Assembly (NCBI GenBank): GCA_028824295.1
Contig: JAPPED010000034.1
Location: forward strand, 1 to 64,000
Origin: Rhodospirillales bacterium
Lineage (GTDB): Bacteria; Pseudomonadota; Alphaproteobacteria; TMED109
Length of the DNA: 64,000 nucleotides
Direction: 5' to 3'
A program made the translations under genes and the position numbers. Shown here one piece after another: positions 43,926-52,729 of the stretch. The stretch's first letter is position 1. The number at the start of each line of letters is the position of its first letter. Under the pieces are notes generated by a model that did not search any database, was not told the origin of the DNA, and was given only the letters and a program-made list of their open reading frames with translations.

Positions 43926-45113
43926 GTGTTTGCCGAACGCGTGCTCCATCGACTGGTCCGTTTCGGCGGTGTCGAAGTGGTTTTGCCTGATGGCCGGGAG
44001 ATTGCCGCCTCGGGGCACGACCGGCCACGTTTTCGTATCCGCTTCTGGAGCTGGACCGACCTGTTTCGGCTACCGTTCCAGCCGACGCTGGCGTTCGCGG
44101 AGGCTTACATGGCCGGCCGGCTTACGGTCGAAAACGGGTCCCTGCACGAACTGGTCGATTTCCTGTATGCGAATCAAGTCGATGCCGAGGCCACGGGGCC
44201 GGCACGGCTGCTGCGGAAGATCATCTTTCCGGTCCGCCGGTTCTGGCAGCACAACACGGCGTTCCGCGCCCGGCGAAACGTCAAGCATCACTACGACATT
44301 CCCGGCGAAATCTACGAGCTCTTTCTGGATTCGGACCGTCAGTACAGCTGCGCCTACTTTCCGCGCGAGGACATGACGCTGGACGAGGCGCAGGAGGCGA
44401 AGAAGCGGCGCATCGCCAGCAAGCTTCAGTTGCAGGAACACCAGCAGGTGCTGGATATCGGTAGTGGCTGGGGCGGCCTCGCACTTCATCTCGCCAAGTT
44501 TCACGGGGTCGCCGTGAAGGGACTCACGCTCTCGTCTAACCAGTTCGAGATCGCCTCAAGGCGGGCTGCCGACGATGGTCTTTCCAAGCAGGTGTCGTTT
44601 GAACTCGGCGATTACCGAAACGAGTCGGACCGATTCGATCGAATCGTTTCGGTCGGGATGTTCGAGCACGTGGGACTTTCCTACTATCGCTCGTTCTTCG
44701 AGACCATCCGGCGCTGCTTGGTGGACGACGGCATTGCGCTGCTCCACACCATCGGCCGGTCTGCGGGGCCGGGCGTGACGGATCCATTCATACGCCGATA
44801 CATCTTTCCCGGCGGGTACATTCCGGCGCTGTCGGAAGTTCTGCCCGTCATTGAGCGGACGGGTCTGCAGGTGACGGACGTAGAGGTGCTGCGGCTGCAC
44901 TATGCCTACACGTTGAGCCATTGGCGGCAAAGGGTGCTAGCGGCCCGCGACAAAGTGCTCGAAATTGCCGACGAGCGGTTCTTGCGGATGTGGGAACTCT
45001 ACCTCTCGGGCAGCGAGGCCGCATTTCGCCACGGTGGGATGGTGGTGTTCCAGATTCAGATGGCCAAGAAGGTGGACGCGCTGCCGCTGTCGCGGAACTA
45101 CATGTCCGACTGA
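43926..45113 (+). CDS. cfa: Cyclopropane-fatty-acyl-phospholipid synthase
   Basis: SAM-dependent enzyme that converts unsaturated acyl chains of membrane lipids to cyclopropane forms. 395 residues. N-terminal lipid-binding region (RIRFWSWTDLFRLPFQPTLAFAEAYMAGR), KHHYDIPGEIYELFLD with the bicarbonate region, SAM motif VLDIGSGWGGLALHLA near 176-191 and VSVGMFEHVG. GTG start 43926. Stand-alone after rplI. Confidence 0.94.
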   Translation: MFAERVLHRLVRFGGVEVVLPDGREIAASGHDRPRFRIRFWSWTDLFRLPFQPTLAFAEAYMAGRLTVENGSLHELVDFLYANQVDAEATGPARLLRKIIFPVRRFWQHNTAFRARRNVKHHYDIPGEIYELFLDSDRQYSCAYFPREDMTLDEAQEAKKRRIASKLQLQEHQQVLDIGSGWGGLALHLAKFHGVAVKGLTLSSNQFEIASRRAADDGLSKQVSFELGDYRNESDRFDRIVSVGMFEHVGLSYYRSFFETIRRCLVDDGIALLHTIGRSAGPGVTDPFIRRYIFPGGYIPALSEVLPVIERTGLQVTDVEVLRLHYAYTLSHWRQRVLAARDKVLEIADERFLRMWELYLSGSEAAFRHGGMVVFQIQMAKKVDALPLSRNYMSD

Positions 45114-45123
45114 GGGGTGGCCC

Positions 45124-45213
45124 TTGAGTAACTCGGCCCTATGCATTTTGTGCATGTGCCGCATGCGTGACCTCGATCTGCAGATCGCCGTATACGCCAT
45201 TGGTTTGGTATAA
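45124..45213 (+). CDS. Possible 29-codon Cys-rich upstream reading frame before serC
   Basis: TTG 45124 follows GAGGGG with about 7 nt spacing and opens a 29-codon frame ending at TAA 45211-45213. The product contains two Ser early and a CILCMC cluster, then a mostly hydrophobic end (IAVYAIGLV). It lies 54 bp before serC and overlaps a 14-bp palindrome. It could be a leader peptide that senses Ser/Cys supply, a small protein, or chance. Low confidence. Confidence 0.25.
   Translation: MSNSALCILCMCRMRDLDLQIAVYAIGLV
45174..45187. promoter_or_regulatory. Perfect 14-bp palindrome upstream of serC, candidate operator
   Basis: CGATCTGCAGATCG is self-complementary. Its centre lies about 31 bp upstream of the centre of TATAAG (45209-45214), where a -35 element would be, so a bound regulator could control serC-serA. 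Further short inverted repeats (ATGCA...TGCAT at 45141-45155) lie just upstream. Confidence 0.4.
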
Positions 45214-45214
45214 G
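45209..45214 (+). promoter_or_regulatory. Candidate -10 element for serC
   Basis: TATAAG, close to the TATAAT consensus, 53 bp before the serC ATG. No good -35 at 17 nt; the palindrome at 45174-45187 occupies the region just upstream. Confidence 0.35.
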
Positions 45215-45224
45215 CGGCCCGCCG

Positions 45225-45240
45225 CGGGTTTCTTCACCCG
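45225..45240 (+). promoter_or_regulatory. Small hairpin in the serC leader
   Basis: CGGGT / ACCCG with a 6-nt loop TTCTTC, 27 bp before the serC ATG. A serC RNA motif has been reported upstream of serC in alphaproteobacteria; whether this hairpin belongs to it I cannot tell without a covariance model. Confidence 0.3.
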
Positions 45241-45267
45241 GACTCTTCCTGCCGCGTATCCAGCCTC

Positions 45268-46422
45268 ATGATTCCTTCAGAGCGCCCGCTTAATCCGTGT
45301 TTCTCGTCAGGGCCGTGCGCCAAGCGGCCTGGCTGGACGCCCGACGTTCTCCGTGACGCCCGTCTCGGCAGGTCGCATCGGGCGCCCATCGCCTTGGATC
45401 GGATCCGCGAGGTGCTGGACCGTACGCGAGAGCTGCTGTCGCTCCCCGTGGATTACCGGATTGCGCTGGTTCCTGCTTCCGACACGGGCGCGATGGAAAT
45501 GGCGTTGTGGTCTCTCCTGGGGGCCCGCGGCGTAGATGTACTGGCTTGGGAAAGCTTCGGCAAAGGGTGGGCCACCGACGTCACTTCCCAGTTGCAGCTG
45601 ACAGATGCGCGCATCTTCGAGGCCCCGTACGGGGAACTGCCCGGTCTCGATCAGGTCGATTTCGACCGCGACGTGGTGTTCGCTTGGAACGGCACGACGT
45701 CGGGCGTGTGCGTTCCGGACGCAGCTTGGATTGGCAGTGGCGAGGGGCTAGTGATCTGCGACGCGACATCGGCAGCGTGGGCGATGCCGGTTCCATGGAG
45801 CCGTCTGGATGTCGCCACCTTTTCCTGGCAGAAGGCAATGGGCGGGGAAGCCCAGCACGGCATGCTGATTCTGTCGCCACGCGCCGTCGAACGCCTGGAG
45901 TCGTACCGACCACCGTGGCCGCTCCCCAAGATCTTTCGCATGGTGAAGCGGGGCCGCGTCGACGAGGCCCTGTTCCGAGGCGGTACCATCAACACCCCGT
46001 CTCTCCTCTGCGTGGAGGACGCCCTCGACTCGTTGCGTTGGATCGCTGCCATTGGCGGGGAAGTCGAAACGAGAGCCAGAAGCCGGGCAAATCTGGAAGC
46101 AGCGAGCCGATGGGTCGCCGGTTCCCGGTGGGCGGATTTTCTTGCCGCCCGGCCCGAGATTCGCTCCTCCACATCGATGTGTTTCCGGATCACCGATGAA
46201 TGGTTTGCGGGACTAGATACCGGCGATCAGCGCGCGCGTGTCGAGGAGTTGGTGGGGTTGCTGGAAGAAGAGGGGGTCGCCTATGACATCGCTTCCTATC
46301 GCGAGGCACCGCCGGGACTGCGCGTGTGGGGCGGTGCCACGGTCGAAACGGCCGATCTCGGTCGGTTGTTTCCGTGGCTGGACTACGCGTTCTCAGAAAT
46401 CAAGCGGAAGGCCGGGGCGTGA
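45268..46422 (+). CDS. serC: Phosphoserine aminotransferase (long alphaproteobacterial/Methanosarcina type)
   Basis: PLP enzyme that aminates 3-phosphohydroxypyruvate to phosphoserine. 384 residues. Begins near NPCFSSGPCAKRPGW, typical of the long SerC subtype, has CDATSAAWAMPV with the PLP-binding Asp and FSWQKAMGGEAQHG with the Schiff-base Lys189. Ends in a GTGA overlap with serA, so the first two steps of serine synthesis are translated together. Confidence 0.95.
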   Translation: MIPSERPLNPCFSSGPCAKRPGWTPDVLRDARLGRSHRAPIALDRIREVLDRTRELLSLPVDYRIALVPASDTGAMEMALWSLLGARGVDVLAWESFGKGWATDVTSQLQLTDARIFEAPYGELPGLDQVDFDRDVVFAWNGTTSGVCVPDAAWIGSGEGLVICDATSAAWAMPVPWSRLDVATFSWQKAMGGEAQHGMLILSPRAVERLESYRPPWPLPKIFRMVKRGRVDEALFRGGTINTPSLLCVEDALDSLRWIAAIGGEVETRARSRANLEAASRWVAGSRWADFLAARPEIRSSTSMCFRITDEWFAGLDTGDQRARVEELVGLLEEEGVAYDIASYREAPPGLRVWGGATVETADLGRLFPWLDYAFSEIKRKAGA

Positions 46423-47996
46423 CTGACCGGGTCCTGATTGCCGATCGCCTGAGCCCGCGCGCCGAGGAGGTGTTTGCTGGCCATGGTCTCGAGGCCATCG
46501 TAGAGACAGGCCTTGACGAGGCGGCGCTGATCCGCCGCATCCCCGAATTCGCGGGCCTTGCGGTGCGCTCGTCGACCCGAATCACCGAGGCGGTGCTGGA
46601 GGCGGCTCGACGCCTTCGGGTGATCGGCCGCGCCGGGATTGGGGTCGACAACATCGACGTGGCAGCCGCCACCCGCCGCGGCGTCGTGGTGATGAACACG
46701 CCGTTTGGCAACTCGATCACCACCGCCGAACATACGATCGCCCTGATGTTGTCGCTCGCGCGCAACATTCCGGCCGCGAGTGCATCAACGCATGCGGGCC
46801 GCTGGGAGAAGTCGAGGTTTGGAGGGGTTGAGCTCTATCGCAAGACTCTGGGGCTCGTGGGTTGCGGCAACATCGGTGCGATAGTTGCCAATCGGGCTCT
46901 TGGGCTTGGGATGCGCGTGATCGTTGCCGACCCGTTCCTTGCCGAGGAGCGAGCCACCGAGCTGGGCGTCGAGGTGGTCCAGTACGATGAGCTGCTCGGC
47001 CAGGCGGATTTCATCAGCTTCCATGTGCCGCTGAACGACTCAACCCGGAACATGATGGACGCGGCAGCCCTTGACCGTTGCCGACCGGGCGTACGGATCG
47101 TCAACTGCGCCCGCGGGGGCTTGGTAGACGAAAAGGCCCTCAGAGCGGCGATCGAGGCTGGCCGTGTGGCGGGAGCGGCCGTCGACGTGTTCCAGAACGA
47201 GCCAGCCCGGGAGAATCCCCTGTTCGGTCTGGAGCAGGTGGTGGCGACACCGCACCTTGGCGCATCGACGGAGGAGGCCCAGGAGAACGTGTCGGTCCAG
47301 GTGGCCGAGCAGATGTCGGACTTCCTGCGGACGGGTGCGGTCGCCAATGCGCTGAACATTCCCTCTGTCACCGCCGAGGAAGCGAAGAAGCTGGCTCCGT
47401 ACATGCGACTCGCGGACCAGCTTGGTCGGCTCGCGGGCCAAGTGGCCGCCACGGGGTTTCGCAGTGTCCATATCGAGTTCGGCGGCCAGGCCAGTACCTT
47501 GAACGTTCGCGCCCTGACGTCCGTGGCTCTGGCAGGGCTGCTCAGCCCGCAGCTTGATTCCGTGAACATGATCAACGCCCCGCTGATCGCCGAGAGCCGT
47601 AATATCCGGGTGACGACTGCGACCAGTGAATCGCCGGGTGACTACGCGACGGAGATTCGGCTCACCGTGCAGACACAGCGGCAGCGGCGCGAGGTCGCCG
47701 GGACGCTACTGGGGCGTGAACCTCGCATCATCGGCATCATGGGAATCGACATCGAGGCCCAGCTTGGACCGAACATGCTTTTCATTACCAATGCCGATGA
47801 ACCCGGACTTATTGGCGCGCTCGGTACCGCCCTGGGCAACAACGGCGTCAACATCGCGACGTTCCATCTCGGGCGCAGCGCGCCCGGAGCAGACGCCCTG
47901 GCCCTGGTGGAGGTCGACCAGCCGGTTTCGCCGGAGCTCACCGAGGAATTGGCCAAGTTGCCGCACGTGCGGAGCGTCCGGGTCCTTCATTTCTGA
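46419..47996 (+). CDS. serA: D-3-phosphoglycerate dehydrogenase
   Basis: NAD-dependent first enzyme of serine synthesis. 525 residues from GTG 46419, which overlaps the serC stop. Catalytic residues lie in NCARGGLVDE (Arg), VDVFQNEPA (Glu) and ATPHLGAST (His); Rossmann motif VGCGNIG. An intervening domain and a C-terminal ACT domain (MLFITNADEPGLIGALG) follow, the long type 1 SerA with likely feedback by serine. Confidence 0.96.
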   Translation: MTDRVLIADRLSPRAEEVFAGHGLEAIVETGLDEAALIRRIPEFAGLAVRSSTRITEAVLEAARRLRVIGRAGIGVDNIDVAAATRRGVVVMNTPFGNSITTAEHTIALMLSLARNIPAASASTHAGRWEKSRFGGVELYRKTLGLVGCGNIGAIVANRALGLGMRVIVADPFLAEERATELGVEVVQYDELLGQADFISFHVPLNDSTRNMMDAAALDRCRPGVRIVNCARGGLVDEKALRAAIEAGRVAGAAVDVFQNEPARENPLFGLEQVVATPHLGASTEEAQENVSVQVAEQMSDFLRTGAVANALNIPSVTAEEAKKLAPYMRLADQLGRLAGQVAATGFRSVHIEFGGQASTLNVRALTSVALAGLLSPQLDSVNMINAPLIAESRNIRVTTATSESPGDYATEIRLTVQTQRQRREVAGTLLGREPRIIGIMGIDIEAQLGPNMLFITNADEPGLIGALGTALGNNGVNIATFHLGRSAPGADALALVEVDQPVSPELTEELAKLPHVRSVRVLHF

Positions 47997-48045
47997 GAAA
48001 ATTGCGCGCCGTTGCCAACCCTGCCGCGTGCTAGATTGAAGCGAG

Positions 48046-49191
48046 ATGACCTCCAACGACCAAGTCCTGTTGCCTGCGGGGCTGGCAGACCTGCTGCCGC
48101 CAGACGCGGAACGAGAGGAAGCCGCATCGCGCGCCTTGGTCGATGTCTTCCGCAGTCACGGTTACGAATCGGTGCGCCCGCCACTGCTGGAGTTTGAAGA
48201 CACACTGACCGCCGGCCTAGGCGCCGCGGGCGCGGGGTCCACGTTTCGCCTGATGGATCCGCATTCGCAGCGGATGTTGGGAGTCCGGGCTGACATCACG
48301 CCGCAGGTCGCCCGTATCGCTACCACCAGACTGGCCTCGGCCGATCGCCCGCTCCGGCTCTGCTACGCCGGGGATGTGCTGCGGGTCAACGCGAGCGCCA
48401 ATGGCGGGGAACGCCAGGTCCGACAGATCGGCGCCGAACTGATCGGCTGCCCCGGCGCCGAGGCGGACGTTGAGATCCTGCTCCTGACGATCGAAGCGCT
48501 GGGGACGCTGGGTGTCGAGTACTTCACGATCGACCTGACGAGCCCGAACCTGGTTCCGGCGGTCATGGAGTCGTTCGCGCTCAGCCCCGCCTTGCAGGCG
48601 GAAATCCGGGACGCGCTCCGCCGAAAGAATGCCTCCGCGCTCGAGGGCCTGTCGGGAGATGCGCCACGGATCCTTGCGGAGTTGGCCGCCGCAGCCGGTC
48701 CGGTCGAGGAGTCGGAGAACCGGCTTCGATCGATTGAGCTGCCGGCGGAGGCAGCTGCGGTCCGCGATCGCACGCTTGAGGTCTTGGGACGGTTGCGCAC
48801 CCATGCGGCCGGGGTCGCGCTCACGCTGGACCCGGTCGAGAATCGGGGATTCGGCTATTACGCAGGCGTCGGGTTCGCAGTGTTTGCGCCGGGCGCCCGC
48901 CGGGAAATCGCGTTCGGCGGCCGCTACCGAATCAGCGCGGATGAAACGGCGTTCGGCGTCTCGTTCTTCACCGATGCGCTGCTCAGGGTGGCGTCGGATT
49001 CCGCATCGCTACGCAAGGTGCTCGTGCCCCGCGGACAGGATCCGGAAACCGCCGCTGCGCTGCGCCGTGACGGCTGGATTGCCATCGTGGATCTCCTGGG
49101 ACCGGGTGATGCCGAGGCGGCACGGAGAGCCCGGTGCAGCCACGTGCTGCAAGACGGCACGCCAGTCCCGCTGGTGCCGGACAACCACTGA
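48046..49191 (+). CDS. hisZ: ATP phosphoribosyltransferase regulatory subunit
   Basis: HisRS-like paralogue lacking synthetase activity that activates the short HisG in the first step of histidine synthesis. 381 residues: [18 protein letters not shown] at the start, [23 protein letters not shown] as motif 2-like region, and [24 protein letters not shown]. hisG itself is not in the window. The stop overlaps the purA start by 1 bp (TGATG). Confidence 0.93.
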   Translation: MTSNDQVLLPAGLADLLPPDAEREEAASRALVDVFRSHGYESVRPPLLEFEDTLTAGLGAAGAGSTFRLMDPHSQRMLGVRADITPQVARIATTRLASADRPLRLCYAGDVLRVNASANGGERQVRQIGAELIGCPGAEADVEILLLTIEALGTLGVEYFTIDLTSPNLVPAVMESFALSPALQAEIRDALRRKNASALEGLSGDAPRILAELAAAAGPVEESENRLRSIELPAEAAAVRDRTLEVLGRLRTHAAGVALTLDPVENRGFGYYAGVGFAVFAPGARREIAFGGRYRISADETAFGVSFFTDALLRVASDSASLRKVLVPRGQDPETAAALRRDGWIAIVDLLGPGDAEAARRARCSHVLQDGTPVPLVPDNH

Positions 49192-50480
49192 TGGCGAACG
49201 TCACCGTCGTAGGTGCACAGTGGGGTGACGAAGGCAAGGGCAAGATCGTCGACTGGCTGTCCCACCGGGCCGACGTGGTCGTCCGGTTTCAGGGCGGTCA
49301 CAATGCCGGTCACACCTTGGTGGTGGACGGCAGGACCTACAAGCTGAGCCTGCTGCCTTCAGGCGTCGTGCGGGGCAAGCTCTCCATCATCGGTGACGGG
49401 GTGGTGATCAATCCCTGGGCGCTTTGCGACGAGATCGCGACCGTCCGGGACCAGGGATTGCACATCACGCCGGACGTGTTGCGCGTGGCGGAGGGCGCGA
49501 GCCTGATCCTGCCCTACCACTGGGAACTGGATCGCTTTCGGGAGGACGATGCGTCGGACCGTGCGATCGGCACGACCCGACGCGGTATCGGTCCCGCATA
49601 CGAAGACCGGGTGGGGCGGCGCGCGGTCCGCGTGTGCGACCTGTACGACCGGCCGGGCCTGCATCGCCGGGTCGAGACCGCGCTCGACTACCACAACACG
49701 TTGCGCCGCGGTCTCGGTCGGACGCTTCTCGACAGGAGTGAATTGCTTGAATCGTTGACGGATGTCGCAGATGTGCTGCGTCCGTTTGTCACGAACACGG
49801 CAGCGTTGCTGGACCAGGCCCGCAGGAACCGTCAGACAGTCCTGTTCGAAGGGGCGCAAGGAATCATGCTGGACGTGCATCATGGGACGTACCCATATGT
49901 CACTTCGTCCAACACCGTTCCGGGACAGGCCGCTGGCGGGGCTGGCACCGGCCCCGCGAGCGTGGGCTACGTGCTTGGAATCACGAAGGCATACACTACC
50001 CGGGTCGGGGCGGGGCCGTTTCCGACGGAGCAGGCAAACGACATCGGTCGAACCCTGGGACAACGAGGGCACGAATTCGGGACTGTCACGGGCCGACAGC
50101 GCCGCTGCGGCTGGTTTGACTCGGTCATGGTACGGCAGGCGGTGCGGGTGGCCGGCATCGACGGCATTGCCCTGACCAAGCTCGACGTGCTTGACGGGTT
50201 TGAGACGCTCCGCGTCTGCGTCCGCTACCGGGCCGGGAACGAAACCTTCGACTATTTCCCGCCCGGGGAGACGGCGCGCGCATCCGTCGAGCCGGAGTAC
50301 GAGGAACTCGAGGGCTGGTCAGACAGCACGCGTGGGGCCCGTTCGTGGGCGGACCTACCGGCGACGGCTGTCAAGTACATCCGCCGAATCGAGGAATTGA
50401 TCGGGGTGCCGGTCGCATTGCTGTCCACCAGTCCCGAGCGCGAGGACACGATACTGGTCCGCGATCCGTTCGCCGAGTGA
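49191..50480 (+). CDS. purA: Adenylosuccinate synthetase
   Basis: Condenses IMP and Asp with GTP in AMP synthesis. 429 residues. GTP/phosphate loop QWGDEGKGK (10-18) with Asp13, [29 protein letters not shown], and C-terminal [12 protein letters not shown] 49191 is one base into the hisZ stop, so translation is coupled. Confidence 0.97.
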   Translation: MANVTVVGAQWGDEGKGKIVDWLSHRADVVVRFQGGHNAGHTLVVDGRTYKLSLLPSGVVRGKLSIIGDGVVINPWALCDEIATVRDQGLHITPDVLRVAEGASLILPYHWELDRFREDDASDRAIGTTRRGIGPAYEDRVGRRAVRVCDLYDRPGLHRRVETALDYHNTLRRGLGRTLLDRSELLESLTDVADVLRPFVTNTAALLDQARRNRQTVLFEGAQGIMLDVHHGTYPYVTSSNTVPGQAAGGAGTGPASVGYVLGITKAYTTRVGAGPFPTEQANDIGRTLGQRGHEFGTVTGRQRRCGWFDSVMVRQAVRVAGIDGIALTKLDVLDGFETLRVCVRYRAGNETFDYFPPGETARASVEPEYEELEGWSDSTRGARSWADLPATAVKYIRRIEELIGVPVALLSTSPEREDTILVRDPFAE

Positions 50481-50594
50481 TGCGGGCGTCTGGCGGGCTG
50501 CTGTTGCTCAGCCGGTCGCATTGCCGGACGGCTCGCCAGCGTGATGAGCGCAAGACTGCCACCGACAACGTTTGACCGCGGAGGAAACGTAACA

Positions 50595-51386
50595 ATGGAT
50601 CTGGATCTACAAGGGCGGACAGCGCTCGTTACAGGTTCCACCCGGGGAATCGGGTTTGCCACGGTGTTGGGGCTTGCCCGTATGGGAGCCCGCGTCGTCC
50701 TGCACGGGCGCACCGAGGAATCGGTGGCCAAGGGACTTCAGCGCTTTCAGGATGCACTCGGTACGGCTGGCGAGGGCGTGGCTGGTGACCTCGGCAACGT
50801 CGAGGGCTGTTCCAGCGTGTTCGCGGCAGTTCCGGAAGCCGACATACTCGTCAACAACATGGGCATTTACGAGATGCGTCCGTTTGACGAGATCGACGAT
50901 GCCACGTGGCTTGACTACTTCCAGATCAACGTGATGAGCGGGGTCCGGTTGGCGCGCCACTATCTTCCCGCCATGCGTCGAAAGGATTGGGGCCGCGTGG
51001 TGTTCATCTCGAGCGAGTCCGGGGTGTTCATTCCGCCTGAGATGATTCATTACGGCTTCACGAAGGCGGCCCAGCTGGCCATCGGACGCGGTCTTGCCGA
51101 GACCACGGTAGGGACGGGAGTGACCGTCAACTCAGTGCTCCCTGGTCCGACCTGGGTCGAGACCCAGGAGGAGCGCCTTGGAAAGCGGGCAAAGGACGAG
51201 AACCGCACCATTGAGGATCTGCAGGGCGACACCTTTCGGCTGCGGCGCACGTCGTCGCTGCTGCAGCGCTACGCAACCGTCGACGAAGTGGCGAACCTGA
51301 TCTGCTACGTCTGCAGCAAGGCTTCGTCGGCGACAAACGGCGCGTCCCTGCGCGTCGACGGTGGGGTCGTGCGGACGTATATCTGA
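50595..51386 (+). CDS. SDR-family oxidoreductase
   Basis: 263-residue classical short-chain dehydrogenase. Cofactor motif TGSTRGIG (13-20), NNMG (87-90) in place of NNAG, catalytic Ser140 in FISSESG, Tyr153 and Lys157 in HYGFTKAA. C-terminal LRVDGGVVRTYI. ATG 50595 has GGAGG about 9 nt upstream; an earlier in-frame start at 50541 is not conserved. Resembles 3-oxoacyl-ACP-reductase-like SDRs of unknown substrate. Confidence 0.9.
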   Translation: MDLDLQGRTALVTGSTRGIGFATVLGLARMGARVVLHGRTEESVAKGLQRFQDALGTAGEGVAGDLGNVEGCSSVFAAVPEADILVNNMGIYEMRPFDEIDDATWLDYFQINVMSGVRLARHYLPAMRRKDWGRVVFISSESGVFIPPEMIHYGFTKAAQLAIGRGLAETTVGTGVTVNSVLPGPTWVETQEERLGKRAKDENRTIEDLQGDTFRLRRTSSLLQRYATVDEVANLICYVCSKASSATNGASLRVDGGVVRTYI

Positions 51387-51418
51387 GAGACGGACTGTCT
51401 GTTCAATCCGCCGCCCCC

Positions 51419-51441
51419 GGGTCGCCTGCGCCGCAGGACCC
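51419..51441. terminator. GC-rich hairpin after the SDR gene
   Basis: GGGT...ACCC outer stem and CCTGC/GCAGG inner stem with loop GCC and a 2-nt bulge. No T-run, so a factor-independent role is uncertain. Confidence 0.35.
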
Positions 51442-51547
51442 ACGTTGCACGGACCGGGTACCCCGACGCGCGCTGCAGGGCATCTTCGTCGTTTCAGCCT
51501 GGGAAGGCTCGGCTGCCGCCACAGGACCTGCCCGTGCTGGAGACCCC

Positions 51548-51569
51548 GGGGAGCCGGAGCGGGCTCCCC
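51548..51569. terminator. Perfect 8-bp hairpin between SDR and porin genes
   Basis: GGGGAGCC / GGCTCCCC with a 6-nt loop GGAGCG. Symmetric, so it could act for both converging transcripts. No flanking T-run. Confidence 0.4.
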
Positions 51570-51693
51570 ACGGCGGTATCAGCCTGCCCCGGGCAGCGGC
51601 TTCCGAACGTCGTTGGGTCGGTCGTTCCCGGTGCCCAACCCCATCCGACCGCGTGCGTCTGGCCTGCCGGACGGCCAATCCGCCTGAAGCCGG

Positions 51694-52725
51694 CTAGAAG
51701 CTGTACCGCATCGAAACGACGGCTTCGGTTTCTTCCACCTGCAGGAACGTCGCGCCATCCACGGTGACATCGGCTTGCCTGTGATTCAGACCCAGGTTTG
51801 CAGAAAGACCACGGGCAAGGTCGTACTGAATTCCCAGCGCGGCTGACTGCTCATCCTGTCCCTCGATGCGTCCGAAGTGTGCGCCTATGGAAAACCCAAC
51901 CACGCCTGCCTTGGTACGTACGCCTGCCGACACGAACCTGCGGTCAGCCTTCCGGCCGGATGACGCCAGGCGTTCGAGACCGACGCCGGCATCAAGAGTG
52001 GTGCTGCCATAGATCATCTCGACGACCACTGCCGCGGCCCGGGTATCGAATCGTTCCAAGGCAGTGTGATAGACGCCGTCTGTGGCGCGGAAGGTAATTC
52101 GGTAGTCGCGATTGCCGGCCGGCCGCTGGAACATGGCGCCGGTATCCAGATTCCCGTCTCCGTCCGCCACGGCGCTCAACACCCAGGGGCCGAACCGGCC
52201 CAGGTAGGCTCCTCCGAACTCATCGAGCTGGCCCATGACGTCGTCGAAGGCCAGGACACCGTTGCCGACGCCGCGATGCCGTCGAGTCTGTTCGCGAACG
52301 ATCCCCGAGACATCACCACCCAGTATCGTTCCCCACGCACTCCCGACGGAAACCGCGCCGTTACCGATGGTTCGTTCGTCGGAACGGAACCCGGCGGTGC
52401 CCTCCGTCGCATACTGGCCGAAGTAGGTCAGCGAAACCCGCCAGCTGTTCGACAACTGCGTCAGGATTGCCAATTGGGCGTTGCCGATCAGGCCAGTATC
52501 GGAAGTGCCGTCGTGCTCTGCGCCATCGGAAAGCGAGGCATCGAGAAGTCCGGTCAACACCAGGGTGACGTCGCCGACTTCGGTCGCGAGCGGCTCCTCT
52601 AGGGACGACAGGTTCTCGTAGTTGAGGGAAACATCTTGGGCATCCGCAGACTCGCATGCCGCGGCAAGGATGATCGAGGCGATGCCAAGACCAAGAAAAG
52701 GTCGGTGCAGGGATTGCAACGCCAT
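51694..52725 (-). CDS. Gram-negative porin-like outer-membrane protein
   Basis: 343 residues with a signal peptide about 1-29 (LGLGIASIILAAACESADA before QDVSLNYEN). The mature chain alternates short beta-strand-like segments and ends in MRYSF; a C-terminal Phe is the outer-membrane barrel signature. Residues such as GNAQLAILTQLSNSWRVSLTYFGQY fit the general porin family. The start 52725 follows the haloperoxidase stop by 4 bp, so the pair is probably co-transcribed. Substrate unknown. Confidence 0.8.
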   Translation of the reverse strand: MALQSLHRPFLGLGIASIILAAACESADAQDVSLNYENLSSLEEPLATEVGDVTLVLTGLLDASLSDGAEHDGTSDTGLIGNAQLAILTQLSNSWRVSLTYFGQYATEGTAGFRSDERTIGNGAVSVGSAWGTILGGDVSGIVREQTRRHRGVGNGVLAFDDVMGQLDEFGGAYLGRFGPWVLSAVADGDGNLDTGAMFQRPAGNRDYRITFRATDGVYHTALERFDTRAAAVVVEMIYGSTTLDAGVGLERLASSGRKADRRFVSAGVRTKAGVVGFSIGAHFGRIEGQDEQSAALGIQYDLARGLSANLGLNHRQADVTVDGATFLQVEETEAVVSMRYSF

Positions 52726-52729
52726 TGCC

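Larger units (their letters stand above)
51387..51693. other. Convergent intergenic region with two hairpins
   Basis: 307 bp between the ends of the SDR gene (plus) and the porin gene (minus). No gene recognised. Two strong GC hairpins, listed separately, probably terminate transcription from both sides. Confidence 0.5.

Noticed and set aside
51395-51410. GTTCAATCC resembling a tRNA T-loop
   Set aside because: No cloverleaf can be drawn; it lies just before a GC hairpin in a convergent intergenic region.
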